A DNA stretch of 64,000 nucleotides from Coleophoma eucalyptorum (taxonomy: Eukaryota > Ascomycota > Leotiomycetes > Helotiales > Dermateaceae). The notes under the pieces were generated by a model, which was not told where the DNA came from, did not search any database, and saw only the letters and a program-made list of their open reading frames with translations. Position numbers and translations under genes: made by a program. Positions 44,227 to 55,214 of the stretch are shown here, one piece after another (the first letter of the stretch is position 1; the number at the start of each line of letters is the position of its first letter). The stretch is taken from the NCBI GenBank assembly GCA_026120035.1, contig JALRME010000033.1, positions 248,001-312,000 on the forward strand. The letters run 5' to 3'.

Positions 44227-46038
44227 ACTTGTAAAAGATAAGACGCGTGGGTATTGAGAAAAAAAGAAAGACAGTGAATCGTGCGACTCTTTATATTGTG
44301 AAAAATAGTTCGAGCTTCAGATGAGAGTAATCCAGAATAAATACGTCAGGTACGAGGTGGGTATGCATCAGCCTGCCATCAGCACTAAAGGATATAACAT
44401 AAGCAGTTTGCGTCAATTACCAAAACAGAACTTGTAATGATAAGGGGCATATACCCACTATTATTATGACATAAGGTAGTTTGCAGCAAAACTCATGAAC
44501 GCCTCCTACCATATAACCCTGAGATGAAAACTTTGATGATTACTCTTCACTTCATTTGGAATCCTGACCCGTGTTCGCTGCTTCGGGTAGGGAGTTTGCT
44601 TCGTGTGGTTGGTACGCAGTGGTACGTAGAACTCTCGGCATTCAATCGCCTCTTGCCATAGAGCTTAGCGAATATCGCCACTCCAGGGATTTAGAATCGT
44701 GTCTACCACACAAACCAAGATATTGACCCTACATCACTAATCACTTATTGCTATGGCTACAATATCGAACGAGCGATCCATCGAAGTATTTGACCGATCC
44801 CATAAACTGCCAACCAAGGAGGGCTGGCAAATCGAGTCAAATACTTACACTATACTGCTTTATAAAAAGAAGTAATAGTGCTACTATACTGTTGGTGCAC
44901 ATTTACAACAGGCAGACCTCGTAATGGCATCATATGTTTCAATTACAGGGTATGCAGTGTTGTAAGTGGTTCTTATCCTTTCTAATAAATATGAAGTTGG
45001 TTGGGAGAAATACCCCTCATCGAAATCGTGTCTCGTGATTATGCACGTGACTATATCACATGATGGATATGAAATGACCATTCCGGCAAGCTGATATTTA
45101 AGCTTAAAATTGATTTTGGCACTCCTAACTTCTTCCATAATATCACCAATCACAAAACACAAAGTCTAAATATTACCACTGGCACCTCCACTTCCATCTC
45201 TACCTCCATACACTGAACAGGCTTCCTCCAAAATCAAAGGTATGAACAATGAAGGAGTTATGGAATGGTCGGAAGGGCGATTGGTCTATTCTGGAGGCAA
45301 GAAAGATGATGCAATGAAGCTGGATGGATCGGGCCAATTGACAGACCAACTACTTGTCGATTTATCGTTACAGCGTTTATGCAGTAGATTTGATCCAGGT
45401 CGTCATTGATATGATGGCGAAGACAACTATTGAGATGAAATCGAAGGAGAAGCAAAGGACAGAGGAAAGAGAGAGGAGCAAAGGTAACAGGCGATGCATC
45501 AGCTAAACTACTACTTGCTATGGCTTTCGGTGTCAACTTTTAATCCATTAACCTGAATATATCCCTTTTTATGACATCCAGTAGTATCCATAGCTGGGAG
45601 TGCTAGTCTCAAAGAAGCAGGCCACCCGACTGATAACTCTATCCCAATCCAGTTTAGCCACCGACCATGCAGCCGCCCCTGCAGCCGCCCTTGAGCGCCG
45701 ACCGGATGGGTGTGTGAGATGGGTTCATGAATGACACGACAGCCCATGAAATGGCAATCAACTATACGCTCCAGAGATCGTAATTTGTGCCGTGTGCGTT
45801 TGATTTCAAAGCTTCATTACAAATATGACAAATGGACCGCGTGAAACACAACTACGTGGGTGTATTCCCAGTACTACGTGTTGTGTTGCGGAACTTAGAA
45901 GTATGGTAAGACGCAATATATAAAGGGTCACATAGGACCCTATCAACATCAATAGCCTTCTTCTATGAACACCAATATATCCTTCTTTCTAAAGTAGTAA
46001 TTTCCGAACGAAAAGTCCCTCTTAAACCTCTCTCCACC
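44227..46038. other. Intergenic region, no supported gene
   Basis: About 1.8 kb holding the promoters of the alpha/beta hydrolase (left) and the FMN reductase (right, TATAAA at 45919-45924). Short open frames have no recognisable content. Confidence 0.55.
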
Positions 46039-46659
46039 ATGGCAAAGCAAGTCGCACTCATCATCGGTAGCACACGTATCGGCCGCGTTGGTCCCAAAGT
46101 TGCTGATCTCGTCAAGTCGATTCTCGAGGGCCAAAATGACAAGTCCACTGAGATCTCTGTAGTCGATATAGCCTCCTTCAACCTCCCTGTATTCGACGAG
46201 GCCGTTATGCCGGCAATGGTGCCCACCCAGGCACAATTCGCCCACGAGCACAGCAAAGCATGGAGTGCGGAGATCGGCAAGTACGATGGCTACATCTTCC
46301 TCACAGCCGAGTGGAACTTCGGTTTACCGGGCGCAACAAAGAACGCAATCGATTTCCTCTACCACGCATGGATCGGCAAGCCGGTACTGATTGTTAGTTA
46401 TGGAATAATGGGAGGACAGAGCGCTAGCAGCTCCCTGAACACAACATTGAATGGCATGCATCTTCAGGTTGTGAAGACAAGGCCTTCGTTTTCGTTCCCC
46501 AATCCAGATCCCGCCCAACACAACATGAGCCCATCGCTGTTGGCCGCCATGGGTGGAGAGTTACATGCTGAATCCGTCGAGGCTTGGAGTGCAAACACAA
46601 CTGAGCTTCTGGAGGGTTATGGTGAGCTGAAAACTCTCTTAGAAGCAAAGAGTGCTTAA
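46039..46659 (+). CDS. NADPH-dependent FMN reductase-like flavoprotein
   Basis: Flavodoxin-fold reductase of the SsuE/ArsH/chromate-reductase group that reduces FMN or quinones with NAD(P)H; cytosolic. Intronless, 206 residues. The FMN phosphate loop I-I-G-S-T-R-I-G-R-V-G lies at 9-19. L-T-A-E-W-N-F-G-L-P-G-A-T-K-N-A-I-D at about 84-101 is the classic E-Y-N-x-S-x-P-x-x-L-K-N-A-I-D motif with small changes. Y-G-I-M-G-G-Q near 120 contacts the flavin. It could supply reduced flavin to a two-component oxygenase or act as a quinone reductase. No partner oxygenase of the flavin-using type is adjacent, so general redox defence is equally likely. Its stop is only 45 bp from that of the convergent regulator gene. 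Confidence 0.92.
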   Translation: MAKQVALIIGSTRIGRVGPKVADLVKSILEGQNDKSTEISVVDIASFNLPVFDEAVMPAMVPTQAQFAHEHSKAWSAEIGKYDGYIFLTAEWNFGLPGATKNAIDFLYHAWIGKPVLIVSYGIMGGQSASSSLNTTLNGMHLQVVKTRPSFSFPNPDPAQHNMSPSLLAAMGGELHAESVEAWSANTTELLEGYGELKTLLEAKSA

Positions 46660-46704
46660 TATCACTGGTCCTATGCTGCTCTCGATTATATCCAGGCAAA
46701 AATA

Positions 46705-48492
46705 CTATGATCTTTCGGCTGCCTCAATGTGTTTGAGATAATATTCTACAGATCTTTGTCAGCTATCGAACATTAGTTAGACATTAAATATATATACCTG
46801 AAAGCTTCCATCTTTTACTCATGACTTTTATATTTGTTTTCATAGTGTTCAAATCCTTCGTCCATAAAGCCATATCTCTCCTGTCACCATACTTGATGTG
46901 CGCTAAAGCAGCCAAGTAACAAGGATTTGGACCCCAAGTAGGAATATTAAGAAACTCCGGAGGTAACTCACCGTCAAATTCCAAGGATCCTTGCATGACC
47001 ATTCGTATTATAGATCGAATGGCGCAAGCAGCTCGGGATTCCCACGGAGGGACCTCAGGTGGCTTTCTTGAGAGCTCGTCGGCGTGAAGAACGAGTAAAG
47101 TGCTATGACTTGGTGAGACAAATATGCAAATCAACAACAAACTTGGAATTTTAGACTTACCTCAAGATAATAGCGTAGGGCCAGCAGTGACTTTCTGATT
47201 TTGTTTCATTTGGATCCAGCAGCTTTAGCGCAAGTGTTTGAAGGGTAATGTCAAGATGGGCAGTTGCACAACGGCTTGGCTCTGGTTTACGCCTGTTCTC
47301 AATAACAAGGCTTAGTAAAAAGGATGCTTGAGCAATCTCGGCATAAATGCTCAAGCTAGGACCCTCTCTCGTTGCAGGCCCTCCGAGATAAGCTGGAAGA
47401 TCTACACCATGCGTGACAGGCATGTTGATTTCACCATCCGATGGTAAGAGGTCTAGTATACCAGGGCTTTCGCTGGCAAATGGAAGACGGGCATCTACAT
47501 GTTCTAGCATTATAATCCTTGCAATAGTTAGCCTCCTGCTACCATTGTCATAGAGGGTTGAACTTGGGTAAGGCGACCAGAGTCGTGAGGTGGGAATACC
47601 TTTCGAGAATGACAACGCCCCACCATACCCTCCTTTCCTGTTCGATAATAGCAGCAGATCGCGCCGAATCTATATAATCTGAGGATATAGTGTTCTGAAG
47701 GCCCAGAAGGTAGCCCATTCGTGCACAAGCACCAATAGATGAGTACGCAGCGTCTTGCTGACCTTGGCTATGCTCGAACAGTGCGATCAGAAGTCCGGCT
47801 TGAACAACCTCGAGTGAAGACCGTCCAGTGGATAGGAGCAAGAAGTGCAGACCCCTCGTGGTATGGTACATGTGCAAGTTGCGCTCCTGCTCGTCTGAAT
47901 CTGTCTTCAATGTCCGCGTCACGAGGTAAACGCATAACATCAAATTCGCAAACTCCGCATTCGGCGTGGTACCTAGAAGCCTGATACCTTCATTCATTTG
48001 TTCTCTGCTAACGATGGGAAACCAGTCATAATTCAAGTTAAAGTACTCGGAGAGAATATGGACGAAATTATCTCCATTTCTGGACATAATATCGAGAGCC
48101 TCCTTGGTGTACTGCTGGTCAAAATCGAAAGTCTGATTGCCCCCAGGTAGCACACGATTGAGGATGGAATGGCCATTAGAAGATGTAGATGCAACAAACG
48201 CATTCCTGGAGATGATTTTAGGTAAGAATGAAGGGCTGGTCTTCCGGGCTTCCTGTTGAACGGGAATTGACTCGCTGCTTAGAGCCAGAGTCGGAGCCGG
48301 TACGTCAGCTGCAGCAGGTTGGGCAGCCTTCGTTGCAGGATGGACTCCGTATATACAGCTTAAATCCAGTCTCGTACATCTTCCACAGCCTGGTAATACT
48401 TTATCGCATTTCTTTTTTCGTCCTTTGCATCTTACGCAGACGGTCGCGGATACATCTTCGGCCTTCTCTTCGCCCCACAGCATATTTTCCAT
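46705..48492 (-). CDS. Zn2Cys6 transcription factor
   Basis: Nuclear regulator, 533 residues. Exons 48492-47600, 47517-47161, 47108-46798 and 46745-46705. Zinc ligands C19, C22, C29, C36, C39 and C46 follow a short acidic N-terminus; the spacing is C-x2-C-x6-C-x6-C-x2-C-x6-C. The regulatory domain has F-N-L-N-Y-D-W-F-P-I-V-S-R-E-Q near 150 and I-E-Q-E-R-R-V-W-W-G-V-V-I-L-E-R, interrupted by the first intron. A final 41-nt exon was chosen over an earlier acceptor because it gives the amphipathic ending E-Y-Y-L-K-H-I-E-A-A-E-R; the alternative ends five residues after the junction. The gene is tail-to-tail with the FMN reductase and faces a 1.9-kb empty stretch, so no target is obvious. Confidence 0.87.
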
Positions 48493-50438
48493 GATCTAGT
48501 GACCGTCAAGGGTCTTCAATGTCTCTCTCTATGTTTCAACACTAGAGAGAGCTTTAAATGAAGGGTTTTGGTTGGATTCTAGTTTCTGGTTATTGATCTG
48601 ATAGATTTGTCTTTGAAATCTGATATTCTGACCGTTTACCCTTTTTCCAATTATGGTCTAGCTCCCGGATTTTAAGCAAACGTAGCTGAGTAATATATAT
48701 CGCGGGGCAATTTCTGGCTGCAAATGATTGTATCTCGGCCATGATGGGCGCAGAATGAGCCCCCTTTATTATCAGAAATTAGAATCACATTGTGAGTGCT
48801 TCTTTTTGACAGATGTTCTCTGGCCGCTTTCAATGTAGACAACTATGGGTAGCTGCGAGAAGCTTCTTCATCGGCCCCTGGAGTGAAGAGTGTAGTAGAT
48901 TCTTTAAAGGAAGTAATATGTAGACAACGAAGGATCACATGTACCAAATTGAAGAAACTTTCTTACAAAAATATAATAGCATGATAATTAAGATAGGTTT
49001 AGCAGTCTATATACTCAAAATTTCAATTTCTATATTATCTCAGTACGCCGTTTTACCCCTCCGGTAAGATGCCTGCACGGGCCGGCTGCCGCTTTCAATA
49101 CAGTATATAGTATTGGGTTCCCTCTTATGCAATGATTTATGCCATGATGTTACGCCTGTAGGGCTGCCCTCACGACGAAATCCCCGGCCTGCATCTGGGC
49201 AATCATACGCACGTTGTAAGATACCAGTCCAAGAATTATCCTGGTAATTTTCGGGGTGCGAAAGTGTGTACCAGAAGATCCACGCATCGCTTCCATACTC
49301 TGTGTCGGCGGACCCCAACCGCACCACGAGGGCGACAGGGAGAACCTCGTTAAGTCTCATGTGTCTTTCACTGGTCTGCTGGAAAGCAAGCGCCTGCGAC
49401 TAGCATTTAGCATCTCAAAAACGCAGATATTTTTTATGATTGCAGCCAGTAAAAGAAAAAATCGTACAAAGCGTGGTTTAATTGAAAAGTCCCCCAGGAC
49501 CGTATCTTCTGTACGAATAGACCTGCTTTATTTTATGCTAGTTTGAGAACCGGGAACCCTGGACATACCCCCGGCACCCGAAACCTTTTAGCTCCCGTTG
49601 AATATGCTTCCCAAGGACCATATTATGCTCCAAGCTTACCAGTCGGATGTTCTTCCCTTTAGAATAAAATCTCCAATGTCGACGCCAGCTTGGAATCTAA
49701 TAGCACCAAAATTAAATATGGATACTTGATGATAGCTATGGATGCTGCACGTGTAGGAAAGGTCGCTGTTGGTACAATTATTCATATCAAAGATGCTGGT
49801 GATTGAAACTCGCATTTGTTGTCGTCCAAGTATGGTTATTGGAGGTTGAAGATGAAGTTCCTCAATTTTCATTTGTGACTTGATGGGAAATTGATCTACT
49901 TGTATCTACGAATCTGACATTAGATGACATTTTAGTCAGTATAGCCCAACGGACATTTTTCATACTACTGTAGTAGATGTCTAAAACGACAAGCACTTCA
50001 AGTATTAGGTTTCATATTTCACCCTAACGTCTACTGCGTTGGCGCGTGTTTTGGATTACAGCGATTGTTCCCTGAATTGGATCCCTGTCTCGGAAGACTG
50101 GAGAATCTGGAAGCATTGCTACAGGGGTGCCCAAAGTATCGGTACTCCACATTGCCTGAAGTAGTTGATCACACTACAGTACAAGTCGTGGTGTCGCCCT
50201 AACATTGATCGATGGTTCTTTTTGAAGCTTCATGGTTGCGAGCTGTATAAACTTCAAACGCCTATTCGGGAGTGGCCCTAATCTCAGATCTTATTATCGC
50301 CGGTCAACGAGTAATCATTCTGAATCATTGTTAAATACTTTCCTCGGCTTCGGATCACCTATGTTTTGTCCATGGTCGGCGCTGCATATCTAAATAAAAT
50401 TCGGGTTTTTTTGGATTGAACAGCTTACCTATGCAACG
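48493..50438. other. Intergenic region, mostly featureless
   Basis: About 1.9 kb. One ATG-initiated frame of 106 codons (49360-49040, minus) has no hydrophobic leader and no known motif; it may be a chance frame or a relic. The rest is AT-rich promoter-like sequence. Confidence 0.5.
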
Positions 50439-51491
50439 ATGATGAATAAATTACTATCTGGCCGTCCAAATAGGCTCTCCAGGAGTATACTGTATCTTCT
50501 CGTTGCTAACTTCATAATGGGTGCTGCAGCAAACAACTATGGTCCAGGAATACCGCTCGAACCCGAGCTAAAGGCACCAGCACAAGTTATGTTTGACACA
50601 TCAGAAGCCACCAAACAGTTCAATGAGAAAGAAAACAACATGATAGCGTCATCCAGTACCGAAAATTATAACCAAGGCGGTCTTGTCACTCCTCCGCCAT
50701 CACTTTTACACCGTGATATTGATATACGACAAGCTCAATGCGATTGCAATTCTCAAATCAATCAGTTCAAATCTCAATTTTCAGATATCCTGTCCGCAAC
50801 TGCCTCACAAGCGCAGGCTCTTCAACAATCAGCTTCCGCTGCTTTGTCTACAGCTAAGGCTTCTTTGACCCTAGCACAGGCAAATGCAGATGCTGCGAGT
50901 TCTTCTGCAGCAGCAGCAAATGCTGCCGCCGCAGTAGCAAATGCTTCAATTGGCAGTATTCAATCGTCTGCTTTTGTTGCTTTATCTTCTGCATCTGTAG
51001 CAATGGCGTCTGTGCAATTGAGTGCTTCGAATGCCATGTTAGCTGCAGCTGCAGCAACGAGCTCACTAGTGAGCATTACGAGAGGTGTGTCATCAAAACA
51101 GTTCTTTCATCGTTTATGAAAATTACGAACTTACACATCTTTCACAATAGTTCAATCAGGCCTCACAAGTGCTCAAGTAGCAGCCGCGATTGTTGGTGTA
51201 GCAATAGCATCTTCACTTGCCTCGATTCTTGGCTACTTCCTCGTCCTTCGATATAAAGAGCGGAGAGAAGTAACGGAAATAATACCAAGAATGCGCTTTG
51301 TTCATGATGAAAAGAGAGCCTTTCCGGTCGAGGGCGAGAACCAACCCCCCATTGCGCAAATCAGCAAAGGCAGCGAACCACAGGGTAGTCCGAAACCCAA
51401 ACAAATATCACTCCCAAATACAGGCCCCTCGAGTTCCACAGCAAAACTAAAAGCACGAGTAAAAGGGTATAGCCTGTTTCCTCGAGAATAG
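50439..51491 (+). CDS. Single-pass membrane protein with Ala/Ser-rich extracellular helix
   Basis: Predicted surface protein, not assignable to a named family. Exons 50439-51084 and 51151-51491 (intron phase 1) give 328 residues. A hydrophobic N-terminus (S-I-L-Y-L-L-V-A-N-F-I-M-G-A-A-A) reads as a signal peptide cut near 34. A 70-residue spacer ends in D-I-R-Q-A-Q-C-D-C, a CxC pair. Residues about 110-215 are almost entirely Ala, Ser, Gln and Leu with a repeating Q-A/S-A pattern, likely a long helix or coiled stalk. A transmembrane segment (A-A-A-I-V-G-V-A-I-A-S-S-L-A-S-I-L-G-Y-F-L-V-L) follows the splice site, then R-Y-K-E-R-R and a 75-residue cytosolic tail rich in Pro, Ser and Lys. The layout recalls fungal cell-wall sensors and other single-pass stalk proteins. 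A second ATG at 50442 is equally possible. Confidence 0.75.
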
Positions 51492-53756
51492 GAACCGAAG
51501 AACAACAATCGTGGTTTGAATGGGAGATGGCTAGACTTGAATGGAGATTCTATTCTCTTCATATTTAGCCTTTCTACAAATAGCAAAGGCATCTGTTTTA
51601 TCTCAGCACGCTTGCCTGCCCTGTGGGTTTACCGACTATCTAATTTAGGCAAGATGCTGTTGGAAGACCATTTTTATAATTATAAGATATTGAGCGATCT
51701 AGAAATTAAAATTGACTTTGTGGTTATAGAGTAATGGTGCTGTGAATATGGAGTTGATAATGGATTTTGCAAGCGTACGGCGAGCAACGCCCGCAACCTC
51801 TTACATGGTCTGTCGCCGCTTCCTGCTCTCTACCCTATCCCGGTAGTAGGTCAGAGTACTAATAAAGCGATGGCTAGAACTTGAAGTTGCTTGTTATAAC
51901 TCTGCTTTTTCTCTTTACTTCTATATCTTGCTGAGAACGCTATATTCATGGAAGGATGAAGTGTTGTAAAGGAGGGAGGGGACGCTTTGGCTCCTATTAA
52001 AACATCTTTTACAATACATTTAAAGCAAATTTCCTTTGACTTGATTAATATGATTGTATCCGCTAAGGACTTCTCTAAGATAGGGAAAAGATCGTTGCAG
52101 GCATAGATATATCTTACGCAAAGCTCAAAAACGGACAACAGGAATTCAGGACGTGAATCCCAATATTTGCATATTGGAAATGTTCCTCAGTCGATTTTGC
52201 GAGAACCTGCGTTGATTTCTTCCCAATAAATTTGCACCTCATAATTGCTGCTTGAAGCTCATCAATGGTAACAACGCCTTCAAGGCTGTTATTCAACAAA
52301 CCACTGTTGGGGGTTTTTTTGGGTTGTAGTGATATAATTAATAACTTGTGTTTCATTTGGCAGTTGGGATACAGGTACTAGTGCAGAGCGACCATCTCCG
52401 ATAAGTGCATCTGTGTTTTGAATATTCTCCAGAATTCCACTGTCTATATGTGGTGGCTCTTGGTAAAGAGTGCTATTATTTCTTCTGGTACACCATCATT
52501 ATCTTGAAGAGGAATTTGAACACCCTTCGCAAGTGGAATGTATCCTTCGACGCTAGGCTTTTGCTGCTTCTGCAACAGTTCTTGTTCAGGTCCAAAGTAT
52601 ATCTATCTTCATAGGTATCCCACATGACTATAAGTTATGTGACATTTAAACAGTGGGGTCAGGTTGTGACGTTATAGGCGATGTCCATCACTCTAAAGAG
52701 GATATCTGGCTATAATAAGATTGATAACCCACCAGATCAAGCTATTGAGTCTAGTGAAATAATAGTGGGTCAAAGAAAAAGAAAGTCTGTAGCCGCAGTC
52801 TGCCCATCAATACATAAACATTATTCTCGCTACCACGGTGCCGGGTGTACGGACTTGTGGAGTCGGAGGATCCGACCTTGCCATATCTTTTGTAGTTTTG
52901 GTTATGTGTCTTTTACACTTCGTGAAAAGTTTTGCTAATTGTGGAACTATTCGTGACATGAAAGAAAAGACCTGCTAATTTGCTCCAGGCTTTGCCTATG
53001 GAGGGCTCAATGCTTGCAGCGAATCCACCTCCAGATATCTTCTGGCAATTAGGCTCGAACATCAGTAAATTTGCGAGGACAGATGGACTGAGCATGGTTG
53101 TTGGTACAATTTAAGCAATAAGATCTTATAATTAATCCTTATACCTCGAATTTTATTAAAGATTTACGATTTGAAGAATATGGCAGCAGAGCATGTAGGT
53201 AGAGTGGACCAGATCAAGAATATTCGGCAACAACAGCTCGGCAGTGGGGAACACGCAAAAACTTTACCGAAATCTTTAGCTTCATTTAAATACCGAACTA
53301 CAGATGTTGTCGTGCCGAACCTACTTCCAAAAAGGAAACAATTTCGGCATTTATGTAATATACCACGCCGCTAGGGTAGTAATTGCACTCTCTTCGATTA
53401 ACCATGGCCCCTATCATGCTCTTATATTTGGACATGATATTCTTATCAACCAGAGGTGACTTAGAATGGAGCTTTAGAGTACAGCTTATATTTTGTTTTG
53501 CAGTTTCTGAGTCTTGGTTTATGTCAAGTAACCTAAGAATTGACTGGTAGATCGACAGGTGTTAAACTGGCTCATAAGTAATAGATAGATGTGTATTGAA
53601 GAGAGTGTGAGGTAAGGAGGCATAGATACCTCCCTCGCTAAGAATACTGCAATACTGTGACTAGGTCTCGTGATTGACCTGTAAATGACATTCCGACAAC
53701 GAGATTTCCATAGTGAATATAGCCAACAGCACTACAACTTCTAGCCCTATTCCCGG
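51492..53756. other. AT-rich gene-free region
   Basis: About 2.3 kb with only short frames on both strands. A minus-strand area at about 52140-52610 gives fragments in two or three frames that look protein-like but are broken by stops. That would fit a decayed gene or element, but no family is recognisable. No tandem or terminal repeats were seen. Confidence 0.45.
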
Positions 53757-55214
53757 CTATGCTACTTTAGAAAATTCTAACCCCCGGCTGATATTTCCGA
53801 ACCTAGCAAAAATATAATCTACAAAGTAGTTCTCACGCGCCCTCCATGGATCCAGCTGCCCCGCCTTAGGCAAATCTTGTACAGCATTTGCGATATATGT
53901 CGAATTGAGATTAAGCAGTGGCATAGCTTTGAGTAATTTTAAGTTATGGATCCTTGGTACGGCGCTGTCCATATGGTGACTCTTCAAATTTTTGACCAAT
54001 CTACAGAACATCTGGATAGTGGCATCCGCTCCAAGTGTCCATGACGCATTTGTATAGCCTATAATGAATACACAATTTGGTATATCCTGCATCATGGCAC
54101 CCCTCCAGCAGAACTTTTGTGTTATATCTATTAGCTTGCCATCAATATAGAATTTCGTGCCGCCTCCAATACAAAGCTTTAGGCCCGTGGCAGTTACGAT
54201 TATATCTGCTGCCAAACTCTGACCGGATTCAAGAATAATATTTTTTTCTGTAATAGTTTTGATGATTCCCGTGGCTATAGCAGCGTTGCCGTCTTGTAGG
54301 CTTCGGAAAAAATCTCCATCTGGAGATACGCAGACACGCTGATCCCAGGGGTTGTATACAGGCTTGAAGTGACGACTGTATTCGATATTTTTGGGTAGTT
54401 GTAATATAGTCTTCTTTCGAAAAAATTGCTTAGCAGCTGAGGGAAATACACGACACCATTTATAGAAGAGGAAGGAGGCGACTAGGAACTGGAGGCGAAG
54501 AATTGTGTAGGCTAATGAGGAGGGTAACCATCTCTGAACCCATGTCTTGCTATCGCGGTTTGGAATAGAAAGGATATAGCTTGGACTTCTCTGTAGCATG
54601 GTGACGGATTTCGCCTTTTCTGCCAGATTGGGAAGAAGCGTTATTGCAGTTGCCCCACTGCCTATTATTACAATCCTCTTGTTATCGTAGTTAAGATTTT
54701 CCGGCCAAAATTGGGGATGGACAATTCTTCCTTCGAAGTTGCGAAGACCTGGTATACTGACAGGTAATGACTCTTCGTAATTGTAGTAGCCTGTGCCGAG
54801 AACCAAAAAGCGCGCAGTTAGGCGCCTCTCCTCGCTACCTCTGTTCACTATGAGCTCCCAAGTCAGGCCCTTCGAGGACCAGTGAGACGAGATGACCTTG
54901 TTATTAAACTGTATATGACGGTCGATACAGTAGCTCTCAGCTGCATCTTTGAGATAGTGTAAGATTGAAGACGCGTCAGCGATAGCATTTGGCTTGAACC
55001 AAGGCCGCCATGCAAAGCCGTATGTATATAGATCTGAGTCAGAGCGGATGCCTGGGTACCGAAACAGATCCCAAGTGCCTCCTAGTTTATCTCGTGCCTC
55101 AAGAATGGTATAGGTGCACCCTGGAAGCTGTGTTTGCACTCTGAAGGCTGAGTTTATTCCTGATATTCCAGCACCGACGATGATAACATCGAAGTCATCT
55201 CTGGAAGAGGACAT
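53757..55214 (-). CDS. Flavin-containing Baeyer-Villiger-type monooxygenase
   Basis: NADPH- and FAD-dependent monooxygenase inserting oxygen next to a ketone to give an ester or lactone. Intronless, 485 residues from ATG 55214; the frame runs upstream but without another ATG in good context. The FAD loop V-I-I-V-G-A-G-I-S-G-I near 10 and G-G-T-W-D near 45 are visible. The family fingerprint F-E-G-R-I-V-H-P-Q-F-W (F-x-G-x3-H-x3-W) is near 165, and the NADPH loop V-I-I-G-S-G-A-T-A near 185. The P-G-I-R-S-D-S-D-L-Y-T-Y stretch is typical of fungal FMO-like Baeyer-Villiger enzymes. It is somewhat shorter than phenylacetone or cyclohexanone monooxygenase. Downstream neighbours are an ene-reductase and an SDR. 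Whether the substrate is linear, aromatic or cyclic cannot be read. Confidence 0.9.
   Translation of the reverse strand: MSSSRDDFDVIIVGAGISGINSAFRVQTQLPGCTYTILEARDKLGGTWDLFRYPGIRSDSDLYTYGFAWRPWFKPNAIADASSILHYLKDAAESYCIDRHIQFNNKVISSHWSSKGLTWELIVNRGSEERRLTARFLVLGTGYYNYEESLPVSIPGLRNFEGRIVHPQFWPENLNYDNKRIVIIGSGATAITLLPNLAEKAKSVTMLQRSPSYILSIPNRDSKTWVQRWLPSSLAYTILRLQFLVASFLFYKWCRVFPSAAKQFFRKKTILQLPKNIEYSRHFKPVYNPWDQRVCVSPDGDFFRSLQDGNAAIATGIIKTITEKNIILESGQSLAADIIVTATGLKLCIGGGTKFYIDGKLIDITQKFCWRGAMMQDIPNCVFIIGYTNASWTLGADATIQMFCRLVKNLKSHHMDSAVPRIHNLKLLKAMPLLNLNSTYIANAVQDLPKAGQLDPWRARENYFVDYIFARFGNISRGLEFSKVA

Noticed and set aside
49040..49360. Minus-strand frame of 106 codons in an otherwise empty region
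   Set aside because: Has an ATG and a slightly GC-richer composition, but no signal peptide, domain or supporting exons; too weak to call.
52114..52614. Possible decayed gene or transposon fragment, minus strand
   Set aside because: Protein-like stretches occur in several frames but are short and interrupted; no transposase or reverse-transcriptase motif, no terminal repeats.
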